A stretch of DNA of 64,000 nt from NCBI GenBank assembly GCA_947044405.1, contig CAMRHE010000068.1:2552501-2616500 (forward strand), given 5' to 3'. The position numbers and the translations under genes are program-made. Positions 48,275-60,430 of this stretch are shown here, piece by piece. Under the pieces are notes generated by a model that was not told the DNA's origin, made no database searches, and was given only the letters and a program-made list of their open reading frames with translations. Position 1 is the first letter of the stretch, and each line of letters opens with the position of its first letter. This DNA comes from Leptodactylus fallax. Its lineage: Eukaryota > Chordata > Amphibia > Anura > Leptodactylidae.

Positions 48275-49412
48275 TTACTGTATTATCTCTGTACTGTGAC
48301 ATTACTGTGTGTATTATCCCTGTGCTGTGACATCACTGCGTGTATTATCCCTGTGCTGTGACATCACTGCGTGTATTATCTCTGTACTGTGACATCACTG
48401 TGTGTATTATCCCTGTGCTGTGACATCACTGTGTGTATTATCCCTGTGCTGTGACATCACTGTGTGTATTATCCCTGTGCTGTGACATCACTGTGTGTAT
48501 TATCCCTGTGCTGTGACATCACTGCGTGTATTATCCCTGTGCTGTGACATCACTGCGTGTATTATCCCTGTTCTGTGACATCACTGCGTGTATTATCCCT
48601 GTTCTGTGACATCACTGCGTGTATTATCCCTGTACAGTGACATCACTGTGTGTATTATCCCTGTACAGTGACATCACTGTGTGTATTATCCTGTACTGTG
48701 ACATCACTGTGTGTATTATCTCTGTACTGTGACATCACTGCGTGTATTATCCCTGTTCTGTGACATCACTGCGTGTATTATCCCTGTTCTGTGACATCAC
48801 TGCGTGTATTATCCCTGTACTGTGACATCACTGCGTGTATTATCCCTGTACAGTGACATCACTGCGTGTATTATCCCTGTACAGTGACATCACTGCGTGT
48901 ATTATCCCTGTACTGTGACATCACTGTGTGTATTATCCTGTACTGTGACATCACTGTGTGTATTATCCCTGTACTGTGACATCACTGTGTGTATTATCCC
49001 TGTACAGTGACATCACTGTGTGTATTATCCCTGTACAGTGACATCACTGTGTGTATTATCCCTGTACAGTGACATCACTGTGTGTATTATCCCTGTACAG
49101 TGACATCACTGTGTGTATTATCCCTGTACAGTGACATCACTGTGTATTATCCCTGTATTGTGACATCACTGTGTACATTATCCCTGTACTGTGACATCAC
49201 TGTGTGTATTATCCCTGTACAGTGACATCACTGTGTGTATTATCCCTGTACAGTGACATCACTGTGTGTATTATCCCTGTACTGTGACATCACTGTGTGG
49301 ATTATCCCTGTGCTGTGACATCAGTGTGTATTATCCATGTACTGTGACATCACTGTGTGTATTATCCCTGTACTGTGACATCACTGTGTGGATTATCCCT
49401 GTGCTGTGACAT
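48275..49412. repeat. 31-bp minisatellite, second block (about 36 units)
   Basis: Same unit as 46320-47181, with additional variants 'ctgcgtgtattatc' and 'cctgtacagtgacatcac' that form local runs, showing independent spread after the split. Confidence 0.95.
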
Positions 49413-52400
49413 CAGCTTCAGTCTGAAGTCAAGGCTGTCCAGCTCACAGAGAATTGACCAGACTGGATACAATTGTAACAAACCCCCAGCTGTGAGGCAT
49501 ACTGTATGAAGTGTGTATCTTCTGGATGTAAACAAGAGTGTGCCCATTCACTGACAACAAACACAGAACTTTCCATTATACACGGATTTAGCTCCATTTA
49601 CATAAATGACATACATCTAGATGTCCCCTGGCGTCCTGATTGGAGGCGCCGTCCGCCATTATGTCGGCAGTGACATTGCAGGGTTCTGCTTCAGCCCGTA
49701 TTGCTGTGCTGTGATCGGCACAGTCACCGGCGTCTCCCCTTGGCGTTCACTCAAAATCAACAGTTCCAAGTAGACAACTGAAAAGGAATAATATGAGAGA
49801 CTGAGATTTGTTTGCTGAGCTGCAAAGGCCGTTCGCTTGTGTTTGGAGAATGGGGATTACTGCGCTCGACCCTGACGTCATTGCAGGGAGAGGTCGAGCA
49901 GCGGACAATGGTGCAACTCTGCTCAAATTCAGCTGTGAATGCGACAAATGGTGAAACCCTAGATATATCATCCATGTTATTAGCAGTAAGGCTGCATTCA
50001 CACTTGTGTCATTTCATCTGTAGCCGTTGTCTTCTCCCTTTACATTACTTGGACGAAAAGTTGTGTTTGCAGGACTTTTTCGTCTGTGAGCTCAGGCTAT
50101 GTTCACTTTTGCACGCACAGCTTTTCATCTACTGGTTTCAGTTTTAAAAAGCCTATGCATTGTTCCTGCCCTCCGACGGACCAGAACAATGGACATTAAG
50201 GCTGGACTCACATCTGTTGGAGTCTCCGTAGAGATAACAGATTCCATCTAAAATCGGCAGAGAGAAAACTCCTGCAAGTCCTATAACCTCATTATAGTCT
50301 ATGGGGTCCGCAGGTAACCACTTTTTAAGTGGACAGAGTCTCTGTCTTTCGGGTCCCCATGCGGACTAGAACGACAGAGACCCAAATGCTGGTATGAACT
50401 TAGCATCAGATGTCGGGGGCTCCGAATCCTGCATTTGACAGCAAGCAGTTATCTTAAAATGACAAAGTTCTGAAACACAAAGTATAATCCCCAGCATCTA
50501 TTGTATGACATAATCGGCCCTGAGTCACTGCAGACAGTGATCAGTGGCAGAGCTCCTGGGTCGGGGTCTCCTTGCTTTGCTGTGGGTGTCCCCCTCTGAG
50601 TTCATCAGTAATGCAGACATGGGGCGTATTTCTTACAGTCTTTACCATATTAGTCTGGGTCCTTCCAGGATATTGTCAGATACACCGCCTCCAGTCTGGC
50701 ACACACTCAGGAAGATGTCACTGCCCTTCTCCTGACACCCCATCAATCCATGCCCTGAGCTGTGCGTGGCCGCCCCTTGTCTGTGACTGTTTGTCAGGGT
50801 GATGTGTGTTGGGATCTAAGTACCTGAGAACTTCGAGATCTCTGCACCAAGGCTTTTTATGGCGTTGACGAGGAGTCGTGGGTATCTCCTGCTCTGCGTG
50901 CTACGTGTCATGGATGTGTATCCCATGTGCATGTAAATCACCACATATACACATGCCTGACGCTGTTCACACCACGCAGAATGCAGATATTTGTTTCCTA
51001 TGGTGGTTTAGATCTACACAAGTAGACAGACATGAGAGTAGGGCGTTATGTCATCAGGATATCTCAGTGGTGCAGCCTCAGGCTTCAGAACATCTACTTT
51101 ACACTTGTTATATTGTTCTCCTGTTATAAGAATCTTCTATTGCAGTCCTGGTCTTTAAGATTTCCAAGAATAAAGAATATAAAAAGGTCCATTTATAAGT
51201 GAAGTTTTACAGTGGGATCCTCCCCTAGTCAGATTATTCTCTTCTGATTCTAGCAGTGCAGAAAGTCTGATACCCAATGTGGAACCAATGATAGATAACA
51301 GGCCGAACGCAGCCGATCCAGGATGTTCTTCCTCTAGGTCCTGTTCACACTCTTTCCTTCAAGCCTTTTTTCACTTTTTTTTTCCAGTGTTGTTTTTTTT
51401 CTGGCATCTTATAAGTCTTCTAGAATGGTGGGGGTCATTTTAGAAAAAGTGCTAGAGCGTGTTGCACTACCAAAAAACACCACGAGAGGACTATGTGTCC
51501 GAATTCTGGCTTAGGCTACACGCACATATGCGTAGCGGTTTTTACTGTCCGCCAATACAGATCTGCAGTCTGCAAAAAAACATGTCACTATGTCATCTGC
51601 AATCACGGATCTGCAAAAAGACTTACAAAAAGATCCCCTACAATTGTCTGTGCCACAAATAGGGACAGCAATAGGACCCGCTTCACAATTTGCCGCCCTT
51701 GTATACATGGCTACAAAAAAGTAGTTGTGTGTATGGGCCCATAGAAATGAATGGGTCCATCCTTTTATCCATAATTGCGGATAAAATCTACGGTTGTGTG
51801 CATGGGGCCTTAATTTGCTGTGCACGCTTTTATTTTTGTGTTTTTCACAATTTTTGCTTTGCATTTGACAAGCAGGACAAAACATGGCTTTAGATGGCGG
51901 ACACGGTCGTGTGCATGGGGGCTTAAAGTTATATTTCTCTGCAGTCCTCTCTTGTCTATCAACCTTTTATAGGGTGAAATCCGCAGGTAAAACCCACAGT
52001 AATTTTTGACATGTAGGTTCACGTTATTTTTTGCTAGAGATTTTAGTTGCTGCAAGTAAACGGGATTGGTTATACTCACATCGACTGTGCCGCTACGGTA
52101 CATAGCAGGGGGTTAGTCTCTAGTCAGTTTGCAACGTACGTTCTAAGGCCCCTTGCACTCGACCGTGGGCTAGGTTAGTGTGCTAAGGCTGCAAACACAC
52201 ATGCAACTTTTGGTGCAGTTTTTTGGAGTCGCACCCATCAGGAAGAAGTATGCGACCATACATCATACCTTTATATTCCTCATTCCTTTTAAATCTATTT
52301 CTGGCTTTAACTCAAAAAACTGCAACAAAAACTGCATGTGTGATTCCAGCCTTACAAATAGACTGATACTTCACAATTTACCATGCTCCATTGATGCTGG

Positions 52401-52550
52401 ATTAAAGGAATTGGACTGTAGTGACCCGGTGGTAAATTCACATCTGCCCCCTGACTGACTCCTTCCTATACCCACATCCAATACTATATTGGTCACATTC
52501 TTGCTGCTGTATTGAATGTCGGGCTCATGTCTGTGTTTTCCTTTTTCCAG
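49413..52550. other. intron end with MITE-type repeats
   Basis: No gene supported. Repeat-like blocks: 50195-50405 ('aaggctggactcacatctgt' to 'gctggtatgaacttagc', palindromic), 51507-51813 ('ttaggctacacgcacatatg' to 'tgtgtgcatggggccttaa'), and the palindrome at 52180-52355. The intron ends with the acceptor 'gtgttttcctttttccag' at 52550. Confidence 0.5.
52180..52355. mobile_element. palindromic MITE just upstream of the large coding exon
   Basis: Left 'taaggctgcaaacacacatg' then 'caacttttggtgcagttttt'; right 'aaaaaactgcaacaaaaact' then 'gcatgtgtgattccagcctt'. Inverted ends are about 40 bases. Related in style to 36834-37050. It ends about 195 bases before the acceptor. Confidence 0.65.
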
Positions 52551-53735
52551 GTCTCAGTCGGTGTCTCCTCCACCGGTCTTGTCCCCGATCAGGACCCCGT
52601 CCTATCCTCTCAGTGACAGCGAGGAGTTCTGCAGAGCCAGCAGATTCCCCAACATATCCAACAACAACAAGCTGGTCATCAAAGACTGGACCCTGAGAGG
52701 CTCTAACGTAAGAGACCCCCGCCTGCAGTCTCCAGGGGCTGATACCTCCAACCACTTGTCCAAATCGGTCAGCGTCGCTTGTCTGGATAAGAGACTTTCA
52801 GTATTTAAAGGCCCAAACCAGAAAGAAAATGTCCTAGAGGCCAAGGGTGGCGATGTGATAGGCAACTGCCAGATCAACAGGAGCACCCTGTCTCTGGGGT
52901 CCGCCGCAAATCCGCGCAACCGACCGCACAACAGAACCACTGTCCGCTCACAGGTGCTTGACATTCGGCGTAAAATTTCAGAATGGGAATGCAGAGGAGA
53001 AACGTCTCCACGTCTCAGCCTCTTTGTGGACAGAGGAGACCAGGGTGACCGATCCACCAGTGAAGGATGCCCCAGCATGCTGGCGTCGCCATGCAGTGAA
53101 AAGACGTTTGACTTTAAAGGATACCGGAGAATGAGCAGAACATTTTCTGAGTGTTCTTACCCGGAGACCGAGGAGGAGGAGACGACGGCGTCAGAGCGAG
53201 ACTCTCTGCATCGATATGAAAGGCGGCCCAGTAGAACAGAACCCGCCAATGCTTTTGTAAGGGGGCCCAGGAAAGAGTCTTCTGCGGTGCTGAACCGGAT
53301 CCAGAAGATCGAGCAGGCGCTAAAGGAGAACCCGGGTATGGGTCTGCCGCAGCTGCCCAGCAGTTGCTTCAGTGTTGACCTTGGGAGAAAACGCTCCATA
53401 ACTTCAGGTACTCTGGAGAGTCCAAGCGACAAATCTGGGAATGTAAATACGATAAATGAACAGGAGCAAAATAATGAGAAAAATGCAAAAGCAAAACAAG
53501 GAACTACTGCAAACTCAAGTAGTCCAACTGTGGCCCCCGAGAGCCCCGCAGCTGACGTGAACCCTGTCCCCAAACCCAAAAGGACATTTGAGTATGAAGC
53601 TGACAAAAGCCACAGGAACAACCCCAATAATCTACCTCCTCCCTCATCCCCCGTGTCCCCACCTCCGCTCCCTTCAACGCCGGCACCCCCTGTCACCAGG
53701 AGGCCCAAGAAAGATCATCGCAGATCTCAGGGCAG
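52551..53735 (+). CDS. DENND2B: DENND2B large N-terminal coding exon
   Basis: This exon gives the last base of codon 27, codons 28-421 and two bases of codon 422. It starts SQSVSPPPVLSPIRTPSYPL, a DENND2B signature. Further family blocks are KISEWE (about 168-173), KTFDFKGYRRMSRTFSECSY (about 211-230) with an acidic run after it, SSAVLNRIQKIEQALK (about 270-285), NPVPKPKRTFEYEADK (364-379) and a proline-rich stretch (about 388-411) of SH3-ligand type, ending TRRPKK. The region is serine- and proline-rich and probably disordered. The mammalian protein is a DENN-domain exchange factor for Rab13 and was earlier studied as ST5, with SH3-binding prolines and effects on MAP-kinase signalling. The ATG at 52516 is inside the intron and is not the start. 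Phase 2 at both ends. Confidence 0.95.
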
Positions 53736-54402
53736 GTACAGTATGTGAACTGATATTATTATATGTAGGAGATACCCAGGTTATACCAGCTGTACATATA
53801 TAATTATATACAGGAGATACCCAGGTTATACCAGCTGTACATATATAATTATATACAGGAGATACCCAGGTTATACCAGCTGTACATATATAATTATATA
53901 CATGAGATACCCAGGTTATAGCAGCTGTACATATCACTATATACAGGAGATACCCAGGTTATACCAGCTGTACATATATAATTATATACAGGAGATACCC
54001 AGGTTATACCAGCATGGTCCATATCACTATATACAAGAAGATGTATAACTTATACCAGCTGTACATATAGAATTATATACAGGAGATACCCAGGTTATAC
54101 CAGCTGTACATATATAATTATATACAGGAGATACCCAGGTTATACCAGCTGGACATATAGAATTATATACAGGAGATACCCAGGTTATAGCAGCTGTACA
54201 TATAGAATTATATACAGGAGATACCCAGGTTATACCAGCTGTACATATAGAATTATATACAGGAGATACCCAGGTTATACCAGCATAAGGGCTATCCCCT
54301 ATTGGGGCCTGTGGTGATTGCATTTGAGTTGAACCCTTTTCAGATTATGTATTTTTATGTAGGACTTTAGTCTTGATCTCTGACCCTTCTTCTCTCTTTC
54401 AG
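53736..54402. repeat. short intron filled by a 45-bp minisatellite
   Basis: The intron is 667 bases. From about 53757 to 54290 it is a tandem array of 'ggagatacccaggttatacc' then 'agctgtacatatataattat' then 'ataca', about 12 units. The array begins roughly 20 bases after the donor 'cag|gtacag'. The remaining 110 bases carry the pyrimidine-rich acceptor 'cttcttctctctttcag'. Confidence 0.93.
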
Positions 54403-54539
54403 AAATTCTCTGGAGTTAGAAGACGCCTCCAGTGTCCAGTCCTTGGGTTCCCCCTCACCGGTAGAGAATGGTACTGAGAAGAAGCGCCGCTCTGGTTCTA
54501 AAAGCACTTTAGAAGAGAACGCCTACGAAGACATTGTGG
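54403..54539 (+). CDS. DENND2B: DENND2B coding exon, ENAYEDI segment
   Basis: A 137-base exon that completes codon 422, encodes residues 423-467 and gives the first base of codon 468. The peptide reads NSLELEDASSVQSLGSPSP, then ENGTEKKRRSGSKSTLEE, then NAYEDIVG. The ENAYEDIV block is conserved in DENND2B and pairs with an ENPYEDV block in the next exon; similar tyrosine motifs occur in DENND2A and DENND2C. Acceptor AG at 54401-54402 and donor 'gtgg|gtaagc' at 54540. Phase 1 at the 3' end. Confidence 0.94.
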
Positions 54540-54725
54540 GTAAGCATATGATGTTTCTGTATAAGTTCTATAAGGAGCACTGGGGTTACTCAGCTTTCCT
54601 AGGTTCCTGAACAGCAGGTTTGTTCATGTAATCATTGATAAACACATGGGGTTTGCAACAGAGAAATTTGCAAATCAAGAAAGTAAGTTTGGAAAGTTGG
54701 TTGACAACTTGGGAGCTGTAACGGC

Positions 54726-54728
<3 letters not shown>

Positions 54729-54774
<46 letters not shown>

Positions 54775-54776
54775 GT
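54729..54776. repeat. AT microsatellite
   Basis: About 40 bases of pure AT dinucleotides, ended by a 'tattatatatat' irregularity, 190 bases into the intron. Confidence 0.95.
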
Positions 54777-55436
54777 CATCACCCAACTTTCCCAGAAACA
54801 GATTTAAATGAATAGAGATTTTAAGAATTTTTTTAAGTTTTCATCAGCCTATGAGATTCCAAGTTTGGGGACAGCCTAGCCAATGGCGTCAGTTCTCAGC
54901 CTTCGCCAAACATGGAGTGAGTGCAAGTTCATTAGTCATAAGTTACACGGAAAGCTCAGCGGAGGCCGATATTGGAAACACATTGTCTGCTGAGCAGTCG
55001 TCTATGAGGAATAATCCATGGCCGCGCTCCAGAATGTATTTATATAAAGCAGGGAAGAAAGAGAGATCCATCTCCGGGCTGAGCGCGGCGCCATGACCTC
55101 TGGACGGTCCTCGTGTTTGTTCTCCCTGTGGACAGGATGAGCCCTCCTCTGTCTCACTGATCACTATCTCCCTCTCCTGTGATCAGCTCAGAGGTATCAG
55201 TCTGAAAGGGGTCTGACTCCCCCCTCCTCCTAAAAATATGAGACTGAAAGTTTTGCTTTTATTACAATTCAGCTAAAATCGGACAGATCTTAGAAGGAAC
55301 TTTATTATAAGGAAACAGAAGAAGCAAATCTGTAGACGCACCGTACAGATCATTATAGATGTCTAAAGTGCCACGGAGCTACAGACCTATGATTTCTGCA
55401 CCAAAATCCATGTGAAATCTGTTGCTGCTTTCACTA
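54777..55436. other. intron sequence without gene
   Basis: Begins with a copy of the dispersed core 'tcacccaactttcccagaaa'. Otherwise unique-looking, nothing coding. Confidence 0.45.
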
Positions 55437-56366
55437 ATACTTATCCTGTACTGATCCTGAGTTACATCCTGTATTATACTCCAGAGCTGCACTCACTATT
55501 CTGCTGGTACAGTCACTGTGTACATACATTACATTACTTATCCTGTACTGATCCTGAGTTACATCCTGTATTATACTCCAGAGCTGCACTCACTATTCTG
55601 CTGGTGCAGTCACTGTGTACATACATTACATTACTTATCCTGTACTGATCCTGAGTTACATCCTGTATTATACTCCAGAGCTGCGCTCACTGTTCTGCTG
55701 GTACAGTCACTGTGTACATACATTACATTACTTATCCTGTACTGATCCTGAGTTACATCCTGTATTATACTCCAGAGCTGCACTCACTATTCTGCTGGTG
55801 CAGTCACTGTGTACATACATTACATTACTTATCCTGTACTGATCCTGAGTTACATCCTGTATTATACTCCAGAGCTGCGCTCACTGTTCTGCTGGTACAG
55901 TCACTGTGTACATACATTACATTACTTATCCTGAGTTTCATCCTGTATTATACTCCAGAGCTGCACTCACTATTCTTCTGGTGCATTCACTGTGTACATA
56001 CATTACATTACTTATCCTGTACTGATCCTGAGTTACATCCTGTATTATACTGCAGAGCTGCACTCACTATTCTGCTGGTACAGTCACTGTGTACATACAT
56101 TACATTACTTATCCTGTACTGATCCTGAGTTACATCCTGTATTATACTCCAGAGCTGCACTCACTATTCTGCTGGTACAGTCACTGTGTACATACATTAC
56201 ATTACTTATCCTGTACTGATCCTGAGTTACATCCTGTATTATACTGCAGAGCTGCGCTCACTATTCTGCTGGTGCAGTCACTGTGTACATACATTACATT
56301 ACTTATCCTGTACTGATCCTGAGTTACATCCTGTATTATACTCCAGAGCTGCACTCACTATTCTGC
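55437..56366. repeat. 97-bp minisatellite, about 9.5 units
   Basis: The unit contains 'acttatcctgtactgatcct', 'gagttacatcctgtattata', 'ctccagagctgcactcacta' and 'ttctgctggtacagtcactg'. One unit is shortened at about 55925. This type of sequence is widespread in anuran genomes as I recall. The part 'acatcctgtattatactcca' onward is the reverse complement of text in the 55-bp array at 57560-59020. Confidence 0.94.
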
Positions 56367-57559
56367 AGGCTTTGTTTCCCTGCTTAGTCAGGGTCGGTAT
56401 ATACTTTATTCTGGTGATTTCCATTCTCTATATAACCTGTGACATGTTGATCAGAGGTGACGTTACACTGCGTCTTGTTTTCTTCCACGGTAGGCTGTTT
56501 TTTGATGTTTATGTTTTATTGTGTATAAATAGAATTCCAAAAATATAGTGGAGACTGACACCTATATAAGAAGGACTGATGCTTCTTTTCTGTTCAGGAA
56601 GTTGTCCATATAAAGGGTTAATAGTGCAGTTGGGAGTGCGCAGGTGCTCGTCTTCCATCTCCAGACATGACTGCTCCCCCTGCACAGGTCGGTGACTGGG
56701 ATTTAGATTGCAGAGCTGAAATATTGAATGTATAGCATCCTGCACATCTGCACAAATAAACATCGCTGAGGTTGTCCGGGGGCTGCTGAGGACACCCATC
56801 ATCTCACGTATCTCACTCAGCGCACAATCTTCTCAGTAGAGACCACCGGCCGACTGCACAGACTGGATTCAAACCGCGCGCTACGTGCCGCCATTTACCA
56901 TTGTGTCAGCTCTCCCCTCAGCGATACCAACAGATCCCACATAAGACAGAGATATACAAGGTCATACGACATCATTTCCTTGGCTTACTTTGTACTAATT
57001 CTGAATTACATCATGTGCTCTACTCTAGTCACATCTAGATCTGCATTCACAATTCTGCTGGTTTCTAGTTACCAGAGAGCAGTGGGAGTTCAGGGCTGAG
57101 CTCGGGCATGGGAACATTCCAATGTAGAAAAGGAGGCGGGTCAGACTACACAGGATTCCGTTGTGTCAGTAACCATAGAGACACATAGGTTTGCGCTAGA
57201 ACTGTAGACACAAAACGGTGGAGCCTGAGTCAGGGCTATTGGTAAAGTTCATTGTATATCTGACAGAGTGACTGCCAACGTCTCCGCACCGATGTACATG
57301 ACCCTCGTGTAGTCAGGAGAGGGGAGCATGGTGCCAACGCCGGTCCTGCACAACCTGGGCAGCTGCGCCAGGTTTGTTCCCATCCTGCAGGACACACGAG
57401 GTGATATCTGTCTGCGTGGGAACAATTTGTCCTGGGAAACGGGTGGAAGCTGTAAAAGCTGAAAGCTCGAAGAAACCAGATCTGTTTGTGGGAAGATAAT
57501 ATTGTGCTTGTGCTGCTGGAGCCGGGACGTAGCCAGAAACCTCGCCAGATCCTCAGCGA
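56367..57559. other. intron sequence between two related arrays
   Basis: No gene supported. At about 56985-57062 there is a single diverged copy of the repeat ancestor ('ctagtcacatctagatctgc', 'attcacaattctgctgg'), intermediate between the 97-bp and 55-bp units. Confidence 0.5.
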
Positions 57560-59020
57560 CTGCCTGAGCATTACTGCAGAGCTGTGACTGCAGCTCTGGA
57601 TGTGACTGCGGTATAAAGCATTATGTAATAGCAGAACTGTGACTGCAGCTCTGGATGTGACTACAGTATAAAGCATGATGTAACAGCAGAACTGTGACTA
57701 CAGCTCTGGATGTGACTGCAGTATAAAGCATGGTGTAATGGCAAAACTGTGACTGCAGTATAAAGCATGATGTAACGGCAGAACTGTGACTACAGCTCTG
57801 GATGTGACTGCAGTATAAAGCATGGTGTAATGGCAAAACTGTGACTGCAGTATAAAGCATGGTGTAATGGCAAAACTGTGACTGCAGTATAAAGCATGAT
57901 GTAACGGCAGAAATATGACTGCAGCTCTGGATGTGACTACAGTATAAAGCATGATGTAACGGCAGAACTGTGACTGCAGTATAAAGCATGATGTAACGGC
58001 AGAACTATGACTGCAGCTCTGGATGTGACTGCAGTATAAAGCATGATGTAATAGCAGAACTATGACTGCAGCTCTGGATGTGACTGCAGTATAAAGCATG
58101 ATGTAATAGCAGAACTATGACTGCAGCTCTGGATGTGACTGCAGTATAAAGCATGATGTAATAGCAGAACTATGACTACAGCTCTGGATGTGACTGCAGT
58201 ATAAAGCATGATGTAATAGCAGAACTATGACTGCAGCTCTGGATGTGACTACAGTATAAAGCATGATGTAATAGCAGAACTATGACTGCAGCTCTGGATG
58301 TGACTGCAGTATAAAGCATGATGTAATAGCAGAACTATGACTGCAGCTCTGGATGTGACTACAGTATAAAGCATGATGTAATGGCAGAACTGTGACTGCA
58401 GCTCTGGATGTGACTACAGTATAAAGCATGATGTAATGGCAGAACTGTGACTGCAGCTCTGGATGTGACTACAGTATAAAGCATGATGTAATGGCAGAAT
58501 TGTGACTGCAGCTCTGGATGTGACTGCAGTATAAAGCATGATGTAATAGCAGAACTATGACTACAGCTCTGGATGTGACTGCAGTATAAAGCATGATGTA
58601 ATAGCAGACTATGACTGCAGCTCTGGATGTGACTGCAGTATAAAGCATGATGTAATAGCAGAACTATGACTACAGCTCTGGATGTGACTGCAGTATAAAG
58701 CATGATGTAATAGCAGAACTATGACTGCAGCTCTGGATGTGACTACAGTATAAAGCATGATGTAATGGCAGAACTGTGACTGCAGCTCTGGATGTGACTA
58801 CAGTATAAAGCATGATGTAATGGCAGAACTGTGACTGCAGCTCTGGATGTGACTACAGTATAAAGCATGGTGTAATGGCAGAACTATGACTACAGCTCTG
58901 GATGTGACTACAGTATAAAGCATGATGTAATAGCAGAACTATGACTACAGCTCTGGATGTGACTACAGTATAAAGCATGATGTAATGGCAGAACTGTGAC
59001 TGCAGCTCTGGATGTGACTC
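57560..59020. repeat. 55-bp minisatellite, about 28 units
   Basis: The unit is 'gcagaactatgactgcagct' then 'ctggatgtgactacagtata' then 'aagcatgatgtaata'. Some units lack the middle 'agctctggatgtgactacag', giving a 33-35 base short form, mostly at 57730-57990. Open frames on the minus strand are periodic artefacts. Confidence 0.94.
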
Positions 59021-60430
59021 AGGCATGCAACATGATATAACAGCAAACTTGTGGATGCAGTTTTAGAAGTGACTGGAGTACAAGGTGTGTTGTAGCAGCT
59101 TTTGATATCAGTTTACGATGAGTAAACCAAGGCTGATGATATATGTTAAATAACATAAACTGGAACAAAAAACCCTGACTACTTTATTTAAAGGGACAGC
59201 GCAGCCGGGAGCCTCCATGCAACAGAAAAACACAACATGATAATTGGTTGGCGCACAATCTGTGTTTCCTCCTGTGCTCCAATTACTACCAGAGCTGACA
59301 CTGTAAAGCAAAGCCTTGGCCGATGAGACCCGCAGAATGTTTAGGGCTGGTTTGTTATTTCAGAGCGGAGCTTCAGCTTACAGATCAGTAATTGCTGGAC
59401 ATGGATCAAATGCAGAAATCTGTAAGCCATGTGATCAGTCAGAAGGAGGCAGCACTGGAATGACAGCTTGGGATGTGAGCAGAGCACATCTGTACGGTCT
59501 GCAAGTAGGAAAGGTCAAAGCGTCCTTGAAAGAGAAAGCATTACAGAGCGTTTCCTCCAAAGTTCTGGAGACTCCTATATTTTAGTGGCTTCTTAGTTGT
59601 ATCTGTTTCTAGAAAAGCTGGGTGACAACCAATATGGCTGCCAATACGGTGCCCACAGGAATGTGCAAACCCTAATCAAATCTGTCAGGGCCGCTCAGGG
59701 TTAAAGGATTTGTGCTACCCTTTGGGCATCCCCTGTGCTGTCACTCAGCTTTCCTGGACTTCTGAATGTTCAGCAGCTCCATCCCCGGATCCCATATTGC
59801 TACATAAGAATTCCATTCAGGGCTCTAGGAAAGCTGAGTGACTGCTCCTCGGGGCTCCTTACACCACATTCCCTTTAATTGTTAGGATAGGCCAAATAAC
59901 CAGTCGCCATGATCGACATGTTTGCGGCATCGGGATGACTGGACGCCACCGTCAGGACTTGGTCATTGTTGCGTAATGTGATTTGGCGACTTTTTGTGGC
60001 GCTCACTTCATAGCGGATCATTTTTCGTCTTTGCTTCAATCATGGCCGTCTTATGTCCCTAATGGGAGACTTGGCAACGTGAGCGTACAATGTCTGGAGC
60101 CGCAATACTTAGCGACAAACCACATCCACATGTAGAGCGGCACCGAGGCCAGACGCCAATTGTCTCGTCTTGTTGTATAAACCATTAGTGAATGGTAGAG
60201 AAGACAAGTCGCCGGCGGTGTCAGCGCGGTCACCAAATACCCCTCGTATACGTGTCCTCAGGAGAGCTGGGGCGGACGGGGTGCAGTCTGAGGTCCTGAA
60301 CAGATATGGATTCAATTATAATTCACTCCACTTCCAAAAATCATTGAATTAATTTGGGACAGGAAGACGAAGAAGGCGGTGATGGCGGAAACGCTGAAGT
60401 AATTAGTTTATTAAGAGATGCAGAATTATT
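59021..60430. other. intron sequence with MITE and dispersed repeat copies
   Basis: No gene supported. Contains 'agaaaagctgggtgacaacc' at 59611 and the small palindromic element at 59738-59845 listed separately. Confidence 0.5.
59738..59845. mobile_element. ~107-bp palindromic MITE of the dispersed CAGCTTTCC family
   Basis: Left end 'gtcactcagctttcctggac' then 'ttctgaatg', right end 'cattcagggctctaggaaag' then 'ctgagtgac', inverted to each other. It shows that at least some copies of the dispersed 'gtcacccagctttcc' core are terminal repeats of a small DNA element. Confidence 0.65.

Noticed and set aside
52516..52550. ATG at 52516 as the start of the large DENND2B open frame
   Set aside because: It lies upstream of the acceptor AG at 52549-52550, in the intron. 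The real start is in the exon at 39216, which joins in phase.
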